Source of the DNA: Obelidium mucronatum
Lineage: Eukaryota; Chytridiomycota; Chytridiomycetes; Chytridiales; Chytriomycetaceae
NCBI GenBank assembly: GCA_025765595.1
Contig: JAIVFH010000227.1
Location: 1-44,914, forward strand
Direction of reading: 5' to 3'
Length of the DNA stretch: 44,914 bases
Below the pieces are notes generated by a model. That model was not told the origin of the DNA. It saw only the letters and a program-made list of their open reading frames with translations, and ran no database searches. This document shows positions 1 to 10,048 of the stretch, one piece after another. Made by a program: the position numbers and the translations under genes. Each line of letters opens with the position of its first letter. The stretch's first letter is position 1.

Positions 1-2
1 AC

Positions 3-284
3 ATTGCCGAACTCATGATGGAATACTGTCTTGCTGGCGACAGTGATGTCGGCGGTGTTGGTTGTGATAACATGACTGTTGTCATTGTGGCAATCTTGGG
101 TGACGGAAAAGGTGTTTCCATGGGATATGAAGAGTGGGTTGCACAAGTCAAGGAACGGTGGGCAGCGAAAGAGAACAAGAGCGTTTTTATGGCGAAGGAG
201 GCAAGAGGGATGATTGGTGGTGTAATTCAAGGTGGACAGCAGCGGCAGCAACAGGTTGATGAAGATGGTGTAGTTGTTTTGTAA
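3..284 (+). CDS. PP2C-family protein phosphatase, C-terminal end (5' truncated by window edge)
   Basis: The frame is open from base 3 and begins IAELMMEYCLAG. The stretch GVGCDNMTVVIVAI matches the last conserved motif of PP2C/PPM metal-dependent Ser/Thr phosphatases, where the Asp of the DN pair binds catalytic Mg/Mn. After it comes a roughly 60-residue tail with a Gln-rich segment (QGGQQRQQQ), which is normal for fungal PP2C proteins. The catalytic N-terminal part lies outside the window, so the class (Ptc2/3-like or other) cannot be set. The ATG at 15 is internal, not a start. Family assignment is firm; nothing more specific can be said. Confidence 0.85.
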   Translation: MAELMMEYCLAGDSDVGGVGCDNMTVVIVAILGDGKGVSMGYEEWVAQVKERWAAKENKSVFMAKEARGMIGGVIQGGQQRQQQVDEDGVVVL

Positions 285-415
285 TCATTTATGCAAGGGT
301 AGGGATTGTGTTGATGAAGTGTTTTTTCATGGGGGGGAAGGAGGAGGAGTTAGAGAGTAGAATTGGTTGGGGCTGAGTCGTTCGTGATTGAGTTGTAATC
401 TTCTGTTATTATGGC

Positions 416-1419
416 TTATTTGTAGGGATGTAGTTGATCTGTAGTGTTTACTTTATTTTGCTCTCTCTTCTTGTACTGCTCTCTCGCTCCTTTTTTATCC
501 TTTTTTGTCTTTAAGTATCTGTTATTTATCTTATTTTTTTTGCGATGGTTTTTCATAAACCGACCTTCAACAATGGAATTTGCCTGTTCAACTCTTGACT
601 GATGAACTTTCTTCTTGCTATCGAAATATAGGAAGACCTTCAGCACAACATTACAGACAACAGTACTAAGTAAATAATGGGAGTTGCGGTCATACTCTCC
701 ATGTTTCCAAGTACCAGCGCATTAAAGTAAATCCAAGGCAAAGAAACATACACCAAGGAGCCTAAAATACCAAACCGGGCTATAATAACGAATCTAGGCT
801 CTGTTGTCAATCCAAATCGCGTCTTGTTCAAAAATACCATGAAACAGACCAACAAGAACACATCAAAGCACCCCATGAGCAAAATAGCGGCTAATGCCAT
901 AACGATTCCAATACGGTTCAACATCATGCTTGTGTCTTCTTGTTCAAGTGGCATCATGTTTGATAACGTTTGTAGAAACCCTGCAACAACGTACAAGATG
1001 CAAGTGAGCCTCAAGGCAATATCCAGTTTAAGATGATAGTCTGGAAGTAAACGCTTGACTACCATATCGGAGCGACGCCATCCAGATAAGACGTAGCATA
1101 CTTCAAAGAGTACCCCAGTGATGTAGATTGCCATAAAAGTTGGCAACGCAACGTTAATATCGTTCATGGGGAACGTTTCGGTGGTACTATAATATCTGCA
1201 CGCATAGGAAACCAAGAGCATTACACACATGCAAATTAGAAGAATGTTGATGGGTCTGAAGAGCGACTTGTAGTCGCCTTGGCTTTCATGAAGAATGAGC
1301 CAAAGGATGCAGATGAAGAGGGTAGAGGAAACAGCCGTGAAAATTTTCATAAGGATAATTCCCGCTTCGTCATTTACAGGGGCGGTTTCTGGAAATGGAG
1401 TGGAGGTATCGTTTGACAT
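416..1419 (-). CDS. Seven-helix membrane protein, family member 1 (apparent frameshift near the 3' end)
   Basis: Unrecognised family with three members in this window (also at 24682 and 27137). Seven hydrophobic segments can be seen, with a signature after helix 3, SGWRRSDMVVKRLLP...DIAL, that aligns with AGWSRSSSILKRVIP...DIAL of member 2. I chose Met at 1419 (MSNDTSTPF) over the upstream Met at 1467 because members 2 and 3 start similarly (MDFSNSPP, MGTDTSQP). The main frame stops at 640 inside helix 7. Another minus-strand frame continues the homology from about 660 (CNVVLKVFLYF against YNVMCALKVALFW) into a Lys-rich tail ending at 416. A one-base deletion around 650-675 explains this. Whether it is an assembly error or a real mutation is open. 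The seven-helix plan suggests a receptor-like protein, but I see no known GPCR motif. Confidence 0.7.
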
Positions 1420-1607
1420 AGTTTGCACTTTTTGTTTGGTTGGGGATTTTTGAAGATTTTCATTCAAGGGGTCAATGGGAATACCCCGTAGAGATTTTCA
1501 CAGCTGATTCTTATGCCTATTTTGTTGTTGCACTTTTTTCGCTTTGCATGCGATTGTTGTGCTTTGGCACTGTAGTGGTTCGACCCTGAAAATAAAAGAA
1601 TATAATT

Positions 1608-2849
1608 ATGAACAAATGGTATTCGTCAATCAATCCAAAAATGAGCTTCCGACAACTCCAACGTCTTTCGAGAGCTACCCGTCCGTCCAGTGTCTTTTCG
1701 TGTGGTGGTACGCTCGCCGTCCCTACTTCGGCTGCAATCTTCAACCAGTCCCACGCTGTCAAGCCAATTACAAGTCTGAACATCTTGGAATTCGCAAAGA
1801 CTGCCAAATCATCCTCTTCTGACTCTCTTTGGCCCAAGCTCCAAGATTTCCTCCAAGAGGATAGCGGTCCGTCTGGCCACACCATCTCGCAAATCTCCAC
1901 CAATTTGGATTTGTTTGACCTTCTGAAAGAAATCAAGTGCATTCTGGCTCCAAACACCCAAGGCCTACTTGAAGCGCAACTATCTCACTTGCAAGTCAAC
2001 AGCGTCAACAGCGATAACCAACTCGAGAAATACATAATTGTGAAGAGAGACGAATCCAGCAACAAGAACCCCATCGGAAGTTTGATTCTTGAGCTTCCAT
2101 CCTATTACACTGGTAGTACTCTTCACGTCCGTAATCCAACTTTGCATGGTGTTGGGTCAACAGCAAACTTCAACTCAGCTACCGCCAGCGATCCTCCAAT
2201 TGTCAAATGGATGGCATTTAATACTGATTCATACAGTTTGGGCCCTACGGTCACTGATGGATACCGTGTTGCTTTGCGCTACAGACTCTTCCAAGACCCC
2301 CCACCACCTCCTATTTCCGAGACGCGTTCTTCCAGCTCCATTGATGTCGAGCAAACTGAAATTTACAAGTCTCTCGAAGCCGTTATGCGCAATCCTGAAC
2401 TCCGCGGCGCCAAGATCGGGATTCCTGTGCGTCAGTATGGCCAGCCTGGATGCAAGAGTAAATGCCGGCTTTCTGGAAAATGTGATTGTGCGAGATTCAG
2501 GGATGCCATGAAATGTGAAAAGCCCGTGGAATTTCAAGGTGGCGACAGGATTGTTCAATTGGTTGTTCAACAACTTGGCTTGGAGTACGGCATCTTTCCG
2601 ATTTTCCGCAACTACGAATTTGGAGCTAATCAGGAAAATGAATACTTGTTGGGGAGTTGGAGTATGGTAGAAAGTATGATTGAAAGTGAATATTGGGGTC
2701 ACGACTATGCTTACGAAATGATAACAAACGAATGCGTAAATTGTGATGACATCGAATGGATTGAAGAAGGATGCTTTACTGAAGTTATTTGTGAAGATCA
2801 AGATTGTTTTGAGATGATGGTCGGCTTTGTGATCGAGATGCCAAACTGA
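1608..2849 (+). CDS. 2OG-Fe(II) dioxygenase-fold protein lacking both iron-binding histidines
   Basis: 413 aa, single exon. Residues about 140-228 follow the fungal prolyl-4-hydroxylase-like pattern: (HxD region)...GSLILELPS...WMAF.TD......V.DGYRVALRYRLF. In active relatives the first motif reads H-x-D and a second His sits just after the WxAFYSD segment. Here the first motif is K146-R-D148, and the second region reads TDSYSLGP with no His. Arg220, which would bind the 2-oxoglutarate carboxylate, is kept. A Cys-rich stretch (CKSKCRLSGKCDC, about 278-290) may bind zinc. An in-frame Met at 1641 begins a basic, Ser/Arg-rich sequence that could be a mitochondrial presequence, so either start is possible. 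It diverges from the 7-helix gene and converges on the next. Fold call fairly secure, loss of activity inferred. Confidence 0.65.
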   Translation: MNKWYSSINPKMSFRQLQRLSRATRPSSVFSCGGTLAVPTSAAIFNQSHAVKPITSLNILEFAKTAKSSSSDSLWPKLQDFLQEDSGPSGHTISQISTNLDLFDLLKEIKCILAPNTQGLLEAQLSHLQVNSVNSDNQLEKYIIVKRDESSNKNPIGSLILELPSYYTGSTLHVRNPTLHGVGSTANFNSATASDPPIVKWMAFNTDSYSLGPTVTDGYRVALRYRLFQDPPPPPISETRSSSSIDVEQTEIYKSLEAVMRNPELRGAKIGIPVRQYGQPGCKSKCRLSGKCDCARFRDAMKCEKPVEFQGGDRIVQLVVQQLGLEYGIFPIFRNYEFGANQENEYLLGSWSMVESMIESEYWGHDYAYEMITNECVNCDDIEWIEEGCFTEVICEDQDCFEMMVGFVIEMPN

Positions 2850-2927
2850 ATACTTCAGGTTCCCGAAAAAACTCTTGATAAATAAAAAATTGAATGCAAC
2901 GAATTAACAGACAGTACCGTTGAAAGT

Positions 2928-4215
2928 CTAAGGGGATGCAAACTCTAATTCCTCCAACCGCACCAGAAGCATTTGCAAATATGCTTTGTTGGATTCTAGG
3001 CCAGGATGCAGACCATCTTTCCAAGAGTTGAATCCGGTTGTTACTTGGTCCCAATCAAGCACACCCCAATTCCTTTCTGAATCAGCTCGCCAAAGAGCAC
3101 CGCTCCTCAAAACATTGTTCATTGCATGTATCCACAGATTTTTGTATTTTTGGTTCTTTTGGGTCGGATTAACGAGAGGAGTCGTCCGTACAAGAAAACT
3201 CGGAAACCATTGAATTTCACCATCAGCTTCGAAGGTAACATCTTTTATAATGGAGCCGAACAATGTCGTCAATGGGGAAATCATATCACTGGACAGCTGT
3301 CGCGCCCAGTCAGCAATACCATCGTGAGTCTGGTTCATAACCTTTAAATCCCAGACAGATGACTGGGCAACAATCAAGTTTGGGACGGGAAACCAGAACG
3401 GATTCTGTTCTTTGTTCCAAAATGGAGGATTTGGAATCATTTTCTTCCGGTGCGGGGTTGAATCGTTTCTCTTGGTTTCAAAGACTGGTGCTGGACACTT
3501 CGTGGAATCAATTGTGCCGTTTGACGTTGGACAGAAAGAGGGAAACAATTCCCTTGCGATAGATTTCAGCATATAAGGAAGCCACTGGATTCGGTCCTTG
3601 AGAAGCGGTGGGCTGTAATTGACGTGCCAGTGTTTCGGCATTGACCATGCTCCCTTTGCTCCGTCCACCACTCCAAAGTGGAAAACACTGAGCAAAACAA
3701 ACGAATAAGGGCCGCGTTTGATTGTGCAAATAGTGGTAGAACCCATGTAACCATTGGTTGCTGAGACGGCTTTAGCACTAGAAATAGAACGAGTTCTCCT
3801 TACCCCAAATAGTTCCATTTAAACTCGATAGTTTCACTTTAATTCCAGCGTGGGCGCACAAGTCTTCGACGAGCTTTCGGTCAAAGGAGTCACCAACCAA
3901 TAGTATCAGTTTGTTCTTGAGGTATGATGGCAACGGAGCCGTTTGGTTCTTTAATATTGCCAAGTTATCAGAAAGCAGCCGAGGATTGCAGATTGAAGAT
4001 TGCTTCATTGGTTCGAACAGCGGTTTCCAGATGTGGTTAGGGTCCAAGGTGCCAGGAATGGCATAGGGATTGCATTCAACCAATGGCACCAAGGGACTAC
4101 CGCTCAGAGACAAGCGCTTCTTTGATCCAGCATCGATGAAGATTGTCAGCAGCAACGATACCAACACAAGTTGAAGAGCTGCAACAACTATACAGGCGCG
4201 GTTTGCAACCAACAT
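2928..4215 (-). CDS. Type II membrane GDS/DxxH protein, PC-esterase-like (SGNH superfamily)
   Basis: Two exons, join of 3804-4215 and 2928-3760 on the minus strand, giving 414 aa. The 43-nt intron (GTAAGG...CTCAG) restores a continuous frame. Residues about 7-26 form one hydrophobic signal anchor, so the rest should be lumenal. LILLVGDSFDRKLVEDLC carries the GDS block with the nucleophile Ser, and near the C-terminus DGLHPG supplies the DxxH pair typical of PC-esterase/TBL-like SGNH enzymes. NxS/T sequons are present. Relatives add or remove acyl groups on Golgi or cell-surface glycans, and the substrate here is unknown. Its start is 224 bp from the divergent beta-helix gene at 4440, so the two may share control. 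Confidence 0.65.
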
Positions 4216-4370
4216 TTAATTGAGTTATGTTTCATTGTAGTCACAAATAATACGGTTGCTTTGAACAGTAAAACGGCGGAAGTCAATTCTGTATTCGTTA
4301 TAATCATGGGGCAAGTCGATCGTAGATCGTCGTGGGCCACCAAATTCGTGGGCGATTCCAGGGCGACATT

Positions 4371-4378
4371 TATATAAA
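4371..4378 (+). promoter_or_regulatory. TATA box of the beta-helix gene at 4440
   Basis: TATATAAA lies 61 bases upstream of the ATG at 4440. The spacing is nearly the same as for the TATA box ahead of the secreted Cys-rich gene at 13985, which supports it as a real core promoter with a short leader. Confidence 0.6.
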
Positions 4379-4439
4379 GGCACACGCTCAAATAACACTT
4401 GCAACACACAGTCAAAGCACTCAAGACATCGAACCAACA

Positions 4440-5273
4440 ATGACAAAGTCTGAGCAAATCATCATTTCATCGCCAGTCGAAGCCCTTGAATTCAAAGTAA
4501 CAAACTCGTGGCTTCCTGTGGATGTTACCGTACTTCGAAGTGAAGACAAGAAGGACGTTCAAATTTCCTACGAGTTTCCACAAAATGCTGGAGAAGACAC
4601 CGCTGTGGACGCTCAAGTCAGCCCAAAGGGAACACTGGCTATTCACGTGACATCAAGCAAGAAAGGAGGAATCTTAAACTTCCTGAACCCTGTCAAGAAG
4701 TTCACCGACAGAATCAAAATGACAATCATGTTGCCTCCAAGAGATGTTGTGTTTGTTTCAACTGTTGGAAATGGTGACTTCAACTGGGAAGGTCCAAATA
4801 TTTCATCCTCACTCAAAGCTGTTCTCGACATGGGATGTGTGAAACTTACAAGCCCCATAAACGTTGACTCTTTGGATGTCACACTGAAAATGGGATCTTT
4901 CAATGCGATTGACGCGGTGGTGCATCAAACTGTAGTTTGCCGCGCAGAAATGGGTGAAGTGAAGGGCAAGTTTTCGGGATACAAGTCTCTCAATCTGCAC
5001 ACTTCTATGGGTGCTTTGAAATGCGACTTGGCTCCTGGACTGGATTCCAATAGTCTTATTAGTACCGATATGGGAGAAGTCGTTGCAAACGTAGTTGGAT
5101 TTGAAGGAAAATTCTTTGCCCAAGCCGAAATGGGATCTGTGCAAGTCACTGCCCCCGGGGTTATTCAAAAGTCCAATCCTTGCTCTGGAGTTGTAGGTCC
5201 CAATGAGAACCCTGTCTCTTCGTTGAACGTGAAGGTTTCAATGGGTGGTTGTAAAGTTAACTTTCTCTCTTAA
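4440..5273 (+). CDS. Soluble beta-helix protein A (DUF4097/adhesin-like rungs)
   Basis: 277 aa from Met at 4440 (MTKSEQIII); the upstream in-frame Met at 4332 lies before the TATA box and is rejected. The second half is a run of about 20-residue rungs each holding an MG pair: DMGCVKL, KMGSFNA, EMGEVKG, SMGALKC, DMGEVVA, EMGSVQV, SMGGCKV. This is the pattern of bacterial DUF4097-type right-handed beta-helix domains. A family signature follows: GFEGKF, then NPCSGVVG and a closing beta strand. There is no signal peptide or membrane segment, so it should be cytosolic. Closest relative in the window is protein C at 32795 (both have NA-EDTA...QVSP-G). Eight members occur here; function is unknown. 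Confidence 0.8.
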   Translation: MTKSEQIIISSPVEALEFKVTNSWLPVDVTVLRSEDKKDVQISYEFPQNAGEDTAVDAQVSPKGTLAIHVTSSKKGGILNFLNPVKKFTDRIKMTIMLPPRDVVFVSTVGNGDFNWEGPNISSSLKAVLDMGCVKLTSPINVDSLDVTLKMGSFNAIDAVVHQTVVCRAEMGEVKGKFSGYKSLNLHTSMGALKCDLAPGLDSNSLISTDMGEVVANVVGFEGKFFAQAEMGSVQVTAPGVIQKSNPCSGVVGPNENPVSSLNVKVSMGGCKVNFLS

Positions 5274-5357
5274 GTATTATACCTTTTGAAAAACAATAAA
5301 TGAATCAATCTTTGTAAAACACTTTATTCTTTGCTTTTATAAAGCCATTTTTTTTTC

Positions 5358-6940
5358 TCAGGCACACTTGAGGATGAACTGATTCCCTTCGCGAACACAT
5401 CTTGGCGTCACCATGAATGGCTTCTTTGAATTGATATCAAAGAAGCGCTCGGGAGTGACAGATCGTCCAATGGGACCCAGCTTATTTTGGGTTTCTGGAT
5501 TGTACGGACGAATCAAATCGCTCCCAGATTCGGAGGAAATCTCAAAGCAGTCTTGAGAAACTTTTCCATAACCGACATAATGAACCATAAGCCTGACGTT
5601 CGAACGTCCACTCACTATGTAGTATAATGTTCGAGCCAGGAACCAATCACTAGTAATAATTCTGTTTAGGTTGTTTCATGTTTGAAAAAAGCTCTCACCC
5701 TTCTTTTTTGTAATACGCCTCCAAGTAATCTCCATATTGCAGCTCGTAGCGCCAGCCAGAAAATCGCATCATGCTTTTTCCAGTGGGAAAGTCGTTCGAA
5801 TTTGATAGTTTGGAGCTCGTTGACGTTTGCTTGGACTTGGTGCTTTCGCGTCGAGCTTCTATCGGAAGCTCTCCTTCAGAAGTGGCACGATTATTGTCAG
5901 CGTAAACCAAAGAGTCAAACATTTTTTGAATCCCTGGATTAAGGTTTTCAATTGTGTGCAGAGGAGGACGCGAGGACGGACGCGAAGGTAGTGGAGTCTC
6001 GAGAGAGGCCGGCGATTCATCAACAGTAATATGGGCCTTCTTGATTTTCTTTGAGGCTGGCTTTTTTTCCTTCACGATGGACTTGGGAGCCGCGTCCTCT
6101 TCTTCTGAAGCATCAAGGACAATTGTGGTATCGGGCGATGCAGGTCTTTTTTTAGATCTAGAAGTTCGTCGGCCTTCATCAAATTCGCGAGTTTCACGAG
6201 CTCCGCGAACTTGTGTATGTTTTTCGAACTCATCTTGCAGCTTTTGGATCTCAAGCTTCGTTCCCGCAAATTCCAACTGGACGTACTGAAACAGCGCTTG
6301 TCCTTCTGTATAGATATCAAGCAGTTTGGTTTGAATTATAGCTTGGTTGTTTGTCACTTCAGCGAGATCCACTGTCAGGGTTTGTTGGGATTGAAGGTCT
6401 GGAGTCATTCGTTGGTCATCGTAAACACCCGACTCTTGCTTGATACCGCCACGCGGAATCGCGTCGATTTTGTATTCCAGCATGTCTCTTAGATTTTCGT
6501 TGCGCAGAGACAGGTCTGAAATACTCTTTTGGAGTGATGTCTGGTTGCTTTGGAGTGTGTCCAGTTGCAACTATACATATGATGAGGAAGCATAGAGAGG
6601 AACGAATTATAGAAATAGAAATATAGGGATTTCATTTAGCGTAACGAAAAGGTGCTGTATGTATTCAAAGGATAAAACCTTATTATGATCGAGTTTCGAC
6701 TCAATCGCTTCCAGCCTTGTTCGGACCGATCGACCCATTTCTTCAATATCCCGTCGAATGAATTGCATTTGGTTTTGCTCCGTTTGCAGCTGGGCTTCAA
6801 TTCGAGCCAGAACAGCAGTAATTGCTAAGGATTCCCAAACGCGAATTCAGCAATCCGAGGGGATATAAACAGCTTTCTTGAATTTTAACCGCCGCACCTG
6901 AATCTTGGTTAGACCGTGACGTGGTCGCGTTGGGAGCCAT
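5358..6940 (-). CDS. Coiled-coil protein with C-terminal chromo-barrel/Tudor-like domain
   Basis: Four exons on the minus strand (6898-6940, 6679-6824, 5699-6570, 5358-5649) give 450 aa. Phases agree at all three introns (73, 108 and 49 nt). Residues about 15-115 are a likely coiled coil (ARIEAQLQTEQNQMQ, then LDTLQSNQTSLQKSISDL). A charged middle with KKRP and KKIKK clusters looks like nuclear localisation signals. Near residues 340-410 the sequence GDWFLARTLYYI...VHYVGYG...LIRPYNPE resembles chromo-barrel/Tudor modules (W-x-A...V-H-Y-x-G), which bind methylated histones or other chromatin marks. A chromatin or kinetochore reader role is inferred. I do not recognise an ortholog. Confidence 0.6.
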
Positions 6941-7235
6941 TTTAGTCGAGGAGCTTTGTGGTTGCGTGGAAAAAAAGAAAACGTCGCAATCCTCCTCAAT
7001 TCTATTTACAGGTTTTTACTGCACAACCGCGCTTCGTACGACCAAGTTTCGGGTAGAGTTTTATTTCGTTTGTTGTAATTATGGGAATGGGCTTCTCTTT
7101 CAAATTCTTGCAACTCGCGAATGTAACACTCCTCACGAAAAAATAATTTAAAAAGATGCATCTCGTGTTATGAAGCACGAGCAAGTTGGGTTTCAATGGA
7201 CTCCAACGATAATCATTTTGGGTCAACAAATAAAC

Positions 7236-7725
7236 ATGACCACTCAACTTCCACCACATTTGGCGAGCTCCCCCAACGGTGCCAGCAACGATCCCCCCAC
7301 AAAGATCGCAGCTTCAGAGATCATCTTCTACAGCAACCTGACGTCCACGGATAAGATCCATTTCCTGAACTCGCAAGCGTACATGACATTGGAGGAACAA
7401 GTGACCCAGGTTGCCATGCAAGAATGGCTCCGTGACACCTTCATTGCCGTGCATGCGCCAAGTAGTGTTGCAGCTGGTATTTCAGCTGTCGAGGTGGATA
7501 GTTGGGATAGTGCATCAGGAGGGTGGTCAATCTCTCACAAAACCCGCGAGTTTCAGTCCGATGGTACTGGATTGATGGTGGCTAAGGTCGAAGTCTCTTA
7601 TCGTGATCAACTGGTTCGAGTTCGCATTCACCGTGGTGCAAACTGTACCGCAATGTGAAAACGGACTTGCGGAAAAGTATGAATACATGAAGAAACGACT
7701 GGAATTCCGAATGTATCTGGTTTAA
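7236..7725 (+). CDS. Unknown small protein, probable frameshift near 7610
   Basis: Not recognised. From Met at 7236 (MTTQLPPHL) the frame runs to a TGA at 7656-7658. A second frame takes over smoothly at about 7611 (WFEFAFTVVQTVP...) and continues to a TAA at 7725 with a well-behaved, charged C-terminus (EKYEYMKKRLEFRMYLV). No plausible intron joins them, so a one-base shift in the tract CAACTGGTTC is the simplest reading. The product would be about 160 aa, with no signal peptide or membrane segment. It diverges from the chromo-barrel gene (295 bp between starts) and lies 42 bp upstream of the carboxypeptidase. Confidence 0.45.
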
Positions 7726-7767
7726 GCCACTCAGGCTGTAGATGTCTCAAAAAAATAAAATTAAAAA

Positions 7768-8891
7768 ATGAGCTTACCGGAACAAACCCCACTCCTTCCG
7801 AAAGATGCTCTGGTCGAGTCTCCGCGCTATAAAAGGTACCATTGGTCTTAACTTAATAGCTGGGTTGATTGAACATTATCCGGTTCCTTCTGGTCTCGTA
7901 GATTCAGTGTCATTCAGTGGCTCTGCATTGCAATCGTTGTTGTTTTTGGATCCATCGGACTCCTCGGATTGAACTCCAGACAGTTGAATGGTTCCGATAG
8001 TGGCAAAGGTTGGGTTCAAGAGGTCTGAATGCAATTGGCGCTAACTCCGGTTCCGATAGGAAAGGAATACTATCTCGTCAAGAACCTTCCTCGTGAAACC
8101 CCAGAGATCACGGCTTCTTTGAATGACCACTATGCGGGTTATATTCCTGTGGTATCTTTGACTCTTGGCTCCAATCAGACTCGGCTTAAATGATACACAA
8201 ACAGACCGAATTTGGCCATCTCTTCTTTTGGTATTTTCCCACCGTCAATAAGACGTCAGATGAGTTAGTCATCTGGATTAACGGAGGACCGTAAGTGTTT
8301 TTCTTTTTGGCTTGGCAATATTGCGACTAACATGAAAGGATTTGACTTGACCTATTGGCTTCAAAGGGGATGGTGCGTTAAAAATACTGGTTTTCTCATT
8401 AGCTTGCCACTGAACCCGTTTTTTTCTTCATATTATTGTAGCTCTTCCTTGATTGGCCAGTTCACAGAGAATGGGCCATTTTATGTTGCCGATGATGGTT
8501 CACTTGTCGTAAACCCAAACAGTTGGCATAAGCGCGCAAATGTCCTCTACGGTAAATTTGAGAATATGCCAGTGTTTCTCGTTTTTTTTTTTGAGAATTT
8601 ACCCACTCACCTGTTTCAGTTGACCAGCCTATTGGAGCTGGCTTCTCCTTCACAAAACCAAAAACAGGGCCCCACAATGAATACGAAGTTGGCGAGCAAT
8701 TTTACACATTTCTTAAGCAATGGTACGCGATTTTTCCGGAATCGCAAAAGTGGAAGTTGTTTATCACTGGCGAGAGTTATGCGGGAGTTTATGTTCCCTG
8801 GATTGGGAAGTATATTATTGAACATCCTGTACTTCCTTCCGGCCAGAAGGTTTGGTGTTTTCATGTCTCAAGATTTTTTTTAATGAGTCTT

Positions 8892-8933
<42 letters not shown>

Positions 8934-9876
8934 TTTACTCTTGGAAATCAACAGATCAATTTGAAGGCTCTTGGTGTTGGAAACCCAGTCCTCTCATACA
9001 AATACCAATTCGACATTGTCAGTTCCTTTGACTACCTCAAGACCGTTAAATTCTTTGGGCATGATACTGACGCATTGGGGCAAGCTGCAGAACTCACTGA
9101 ACGCTGTCGATACGCGACCGACAAGAACAATTCCGCGTTACCATATCAATGCAACATGTACGAGTACGCAAACGAATGGAAAGTGCGCACGTCTGGAATT
9201 AAATGTCTGGATCGTTTGAATTACAAGAAGGAGTGTGTTCCGGATGATTTGATTGGTGGGCCTGGGTTGAGTGTGTATCTTGATGTATGTTTTTTTTTTT
9301 CTTTTTACATTTGAGAGTATTTGGGGGGGGGGTAGACTTTAAAAACACATGGAATTTCTTGAAAACACTGAAATAATAGGATCCAAAAGTTCGACAAGCA
9401 ATCCATGTGGACCCATTGCAACTCGAAAACGGCGGGCACATCAAATGGAAGGCATGCGACGAACGCATGGACAACCTCGACGATACCAAGTTACCGGAAC
9501 CCATCAAAATCATTCCAGCAATCATCAAGAGTGGTGTCAAGTATTTGGTATACGAAGGAGATCTTGATGTGTCCATCAATTTCGTTGGCACAGAGAGAGG
9601 TATCGGAAATATGACCTGGGGGTCTGGCAAGAAGAAGTCTACAGGGTTTGAAGGACAATTGAAGGAATATTTTGTCGATGGCGTTGCGGCTGGGAGATTC
9701 ATTACAGAACGTGGAATGTCGTACGTTCGTGTTTACGATGCGGGCCATATGGTTTGTAAACAATTTTTTTTTGTTTATATTCTGATTATGAATCGCTCAG
9801 CTGCGCTCTTTTATAGGTTCCTACCGATCAGCCGCGTCGCGGAAGTGATGTCTTGGAGAAGATTCTTGGGCAGTAA
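7768..9876 (+). CDS. Membrane-anchored serine carboxypeptidase (peptidase family S10), 10 exons
   Basis: Exons 7768-7835, 7902-8008, 8060-8151, 8205-8290, 8367-8372, 8442-8551, 8620-8849, 8955-9284, 9380-9751 and 9817-9876 give 486 aa. All S10 landmarks are present: NGGPGCSS (carboxylate-binding loop), ITGESYAG with nucleophile Ser209, GDLD with Asp406, and AGHMVPTDQP with His466. The enzyme should remove C-terminal residues from peptides at acid pH. Unlike yeast carboxypeptidase Y it has no cleavable signal peptide. Residues about 26-46 form a type II membrane anchor, preceded by a cytosolic tail MSLPEQTPLL with an acidic di-leucine signal of the vacuolar AP-3 type. Exon 5 is only 6 nt and completes GGPGC. 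Confidence 0.9.
8367..8372 (+). other. 6-nt microexon (GGGATG) of the S10 carboxypeptidase
   Basis: Exon 4 ends GGA GGA CC at a GTAAGT donor, and exon 6 begins C TCT TCC after TTGTAG. Joining these directly breaks the frame. The six bases between ...TTCAAAG and GTGCGT give CC+G GGA TG+C = Pro-Gly-Cys, restoring the invariant NGGPGCSS. The two introns (76 and 69 nt) have normal size. Confidence 0.75.
8893..8932 (+). repeat. Run of 40 T in carboxypeptidase intron 7
   Basis: Uninterrupted T40 just before the acceptor TCAACAG at 8954. It extends the polypyrimidine tract. Exact length is likely unreliable in the assembly. Confidence 0.9.
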
Positions 9877-10048
9877 ATTCTTTTTTTTCACGGAAAAAAA
9901 AACGAGAATAAGTTGCTTTTCTGTCGAGTTTAAACTCGTGAATTTATAACAATTGATGGAGAAAGTTGGGCATTTTGGGTGATTCAGTAAAGTTGTTTTT
10001 CAAGGATGATTTTTTCTGTCCCGAAAATTCCCGAACGCCTCTCTAGCC

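Noticed and set aside
8332..8883. 183-aa plus-strand ORF over the carboxypeptidase introns
   Set aside because: It runs in the wrong frame through introns and homopolymers. The S10 motifs lie in the spliced frame.
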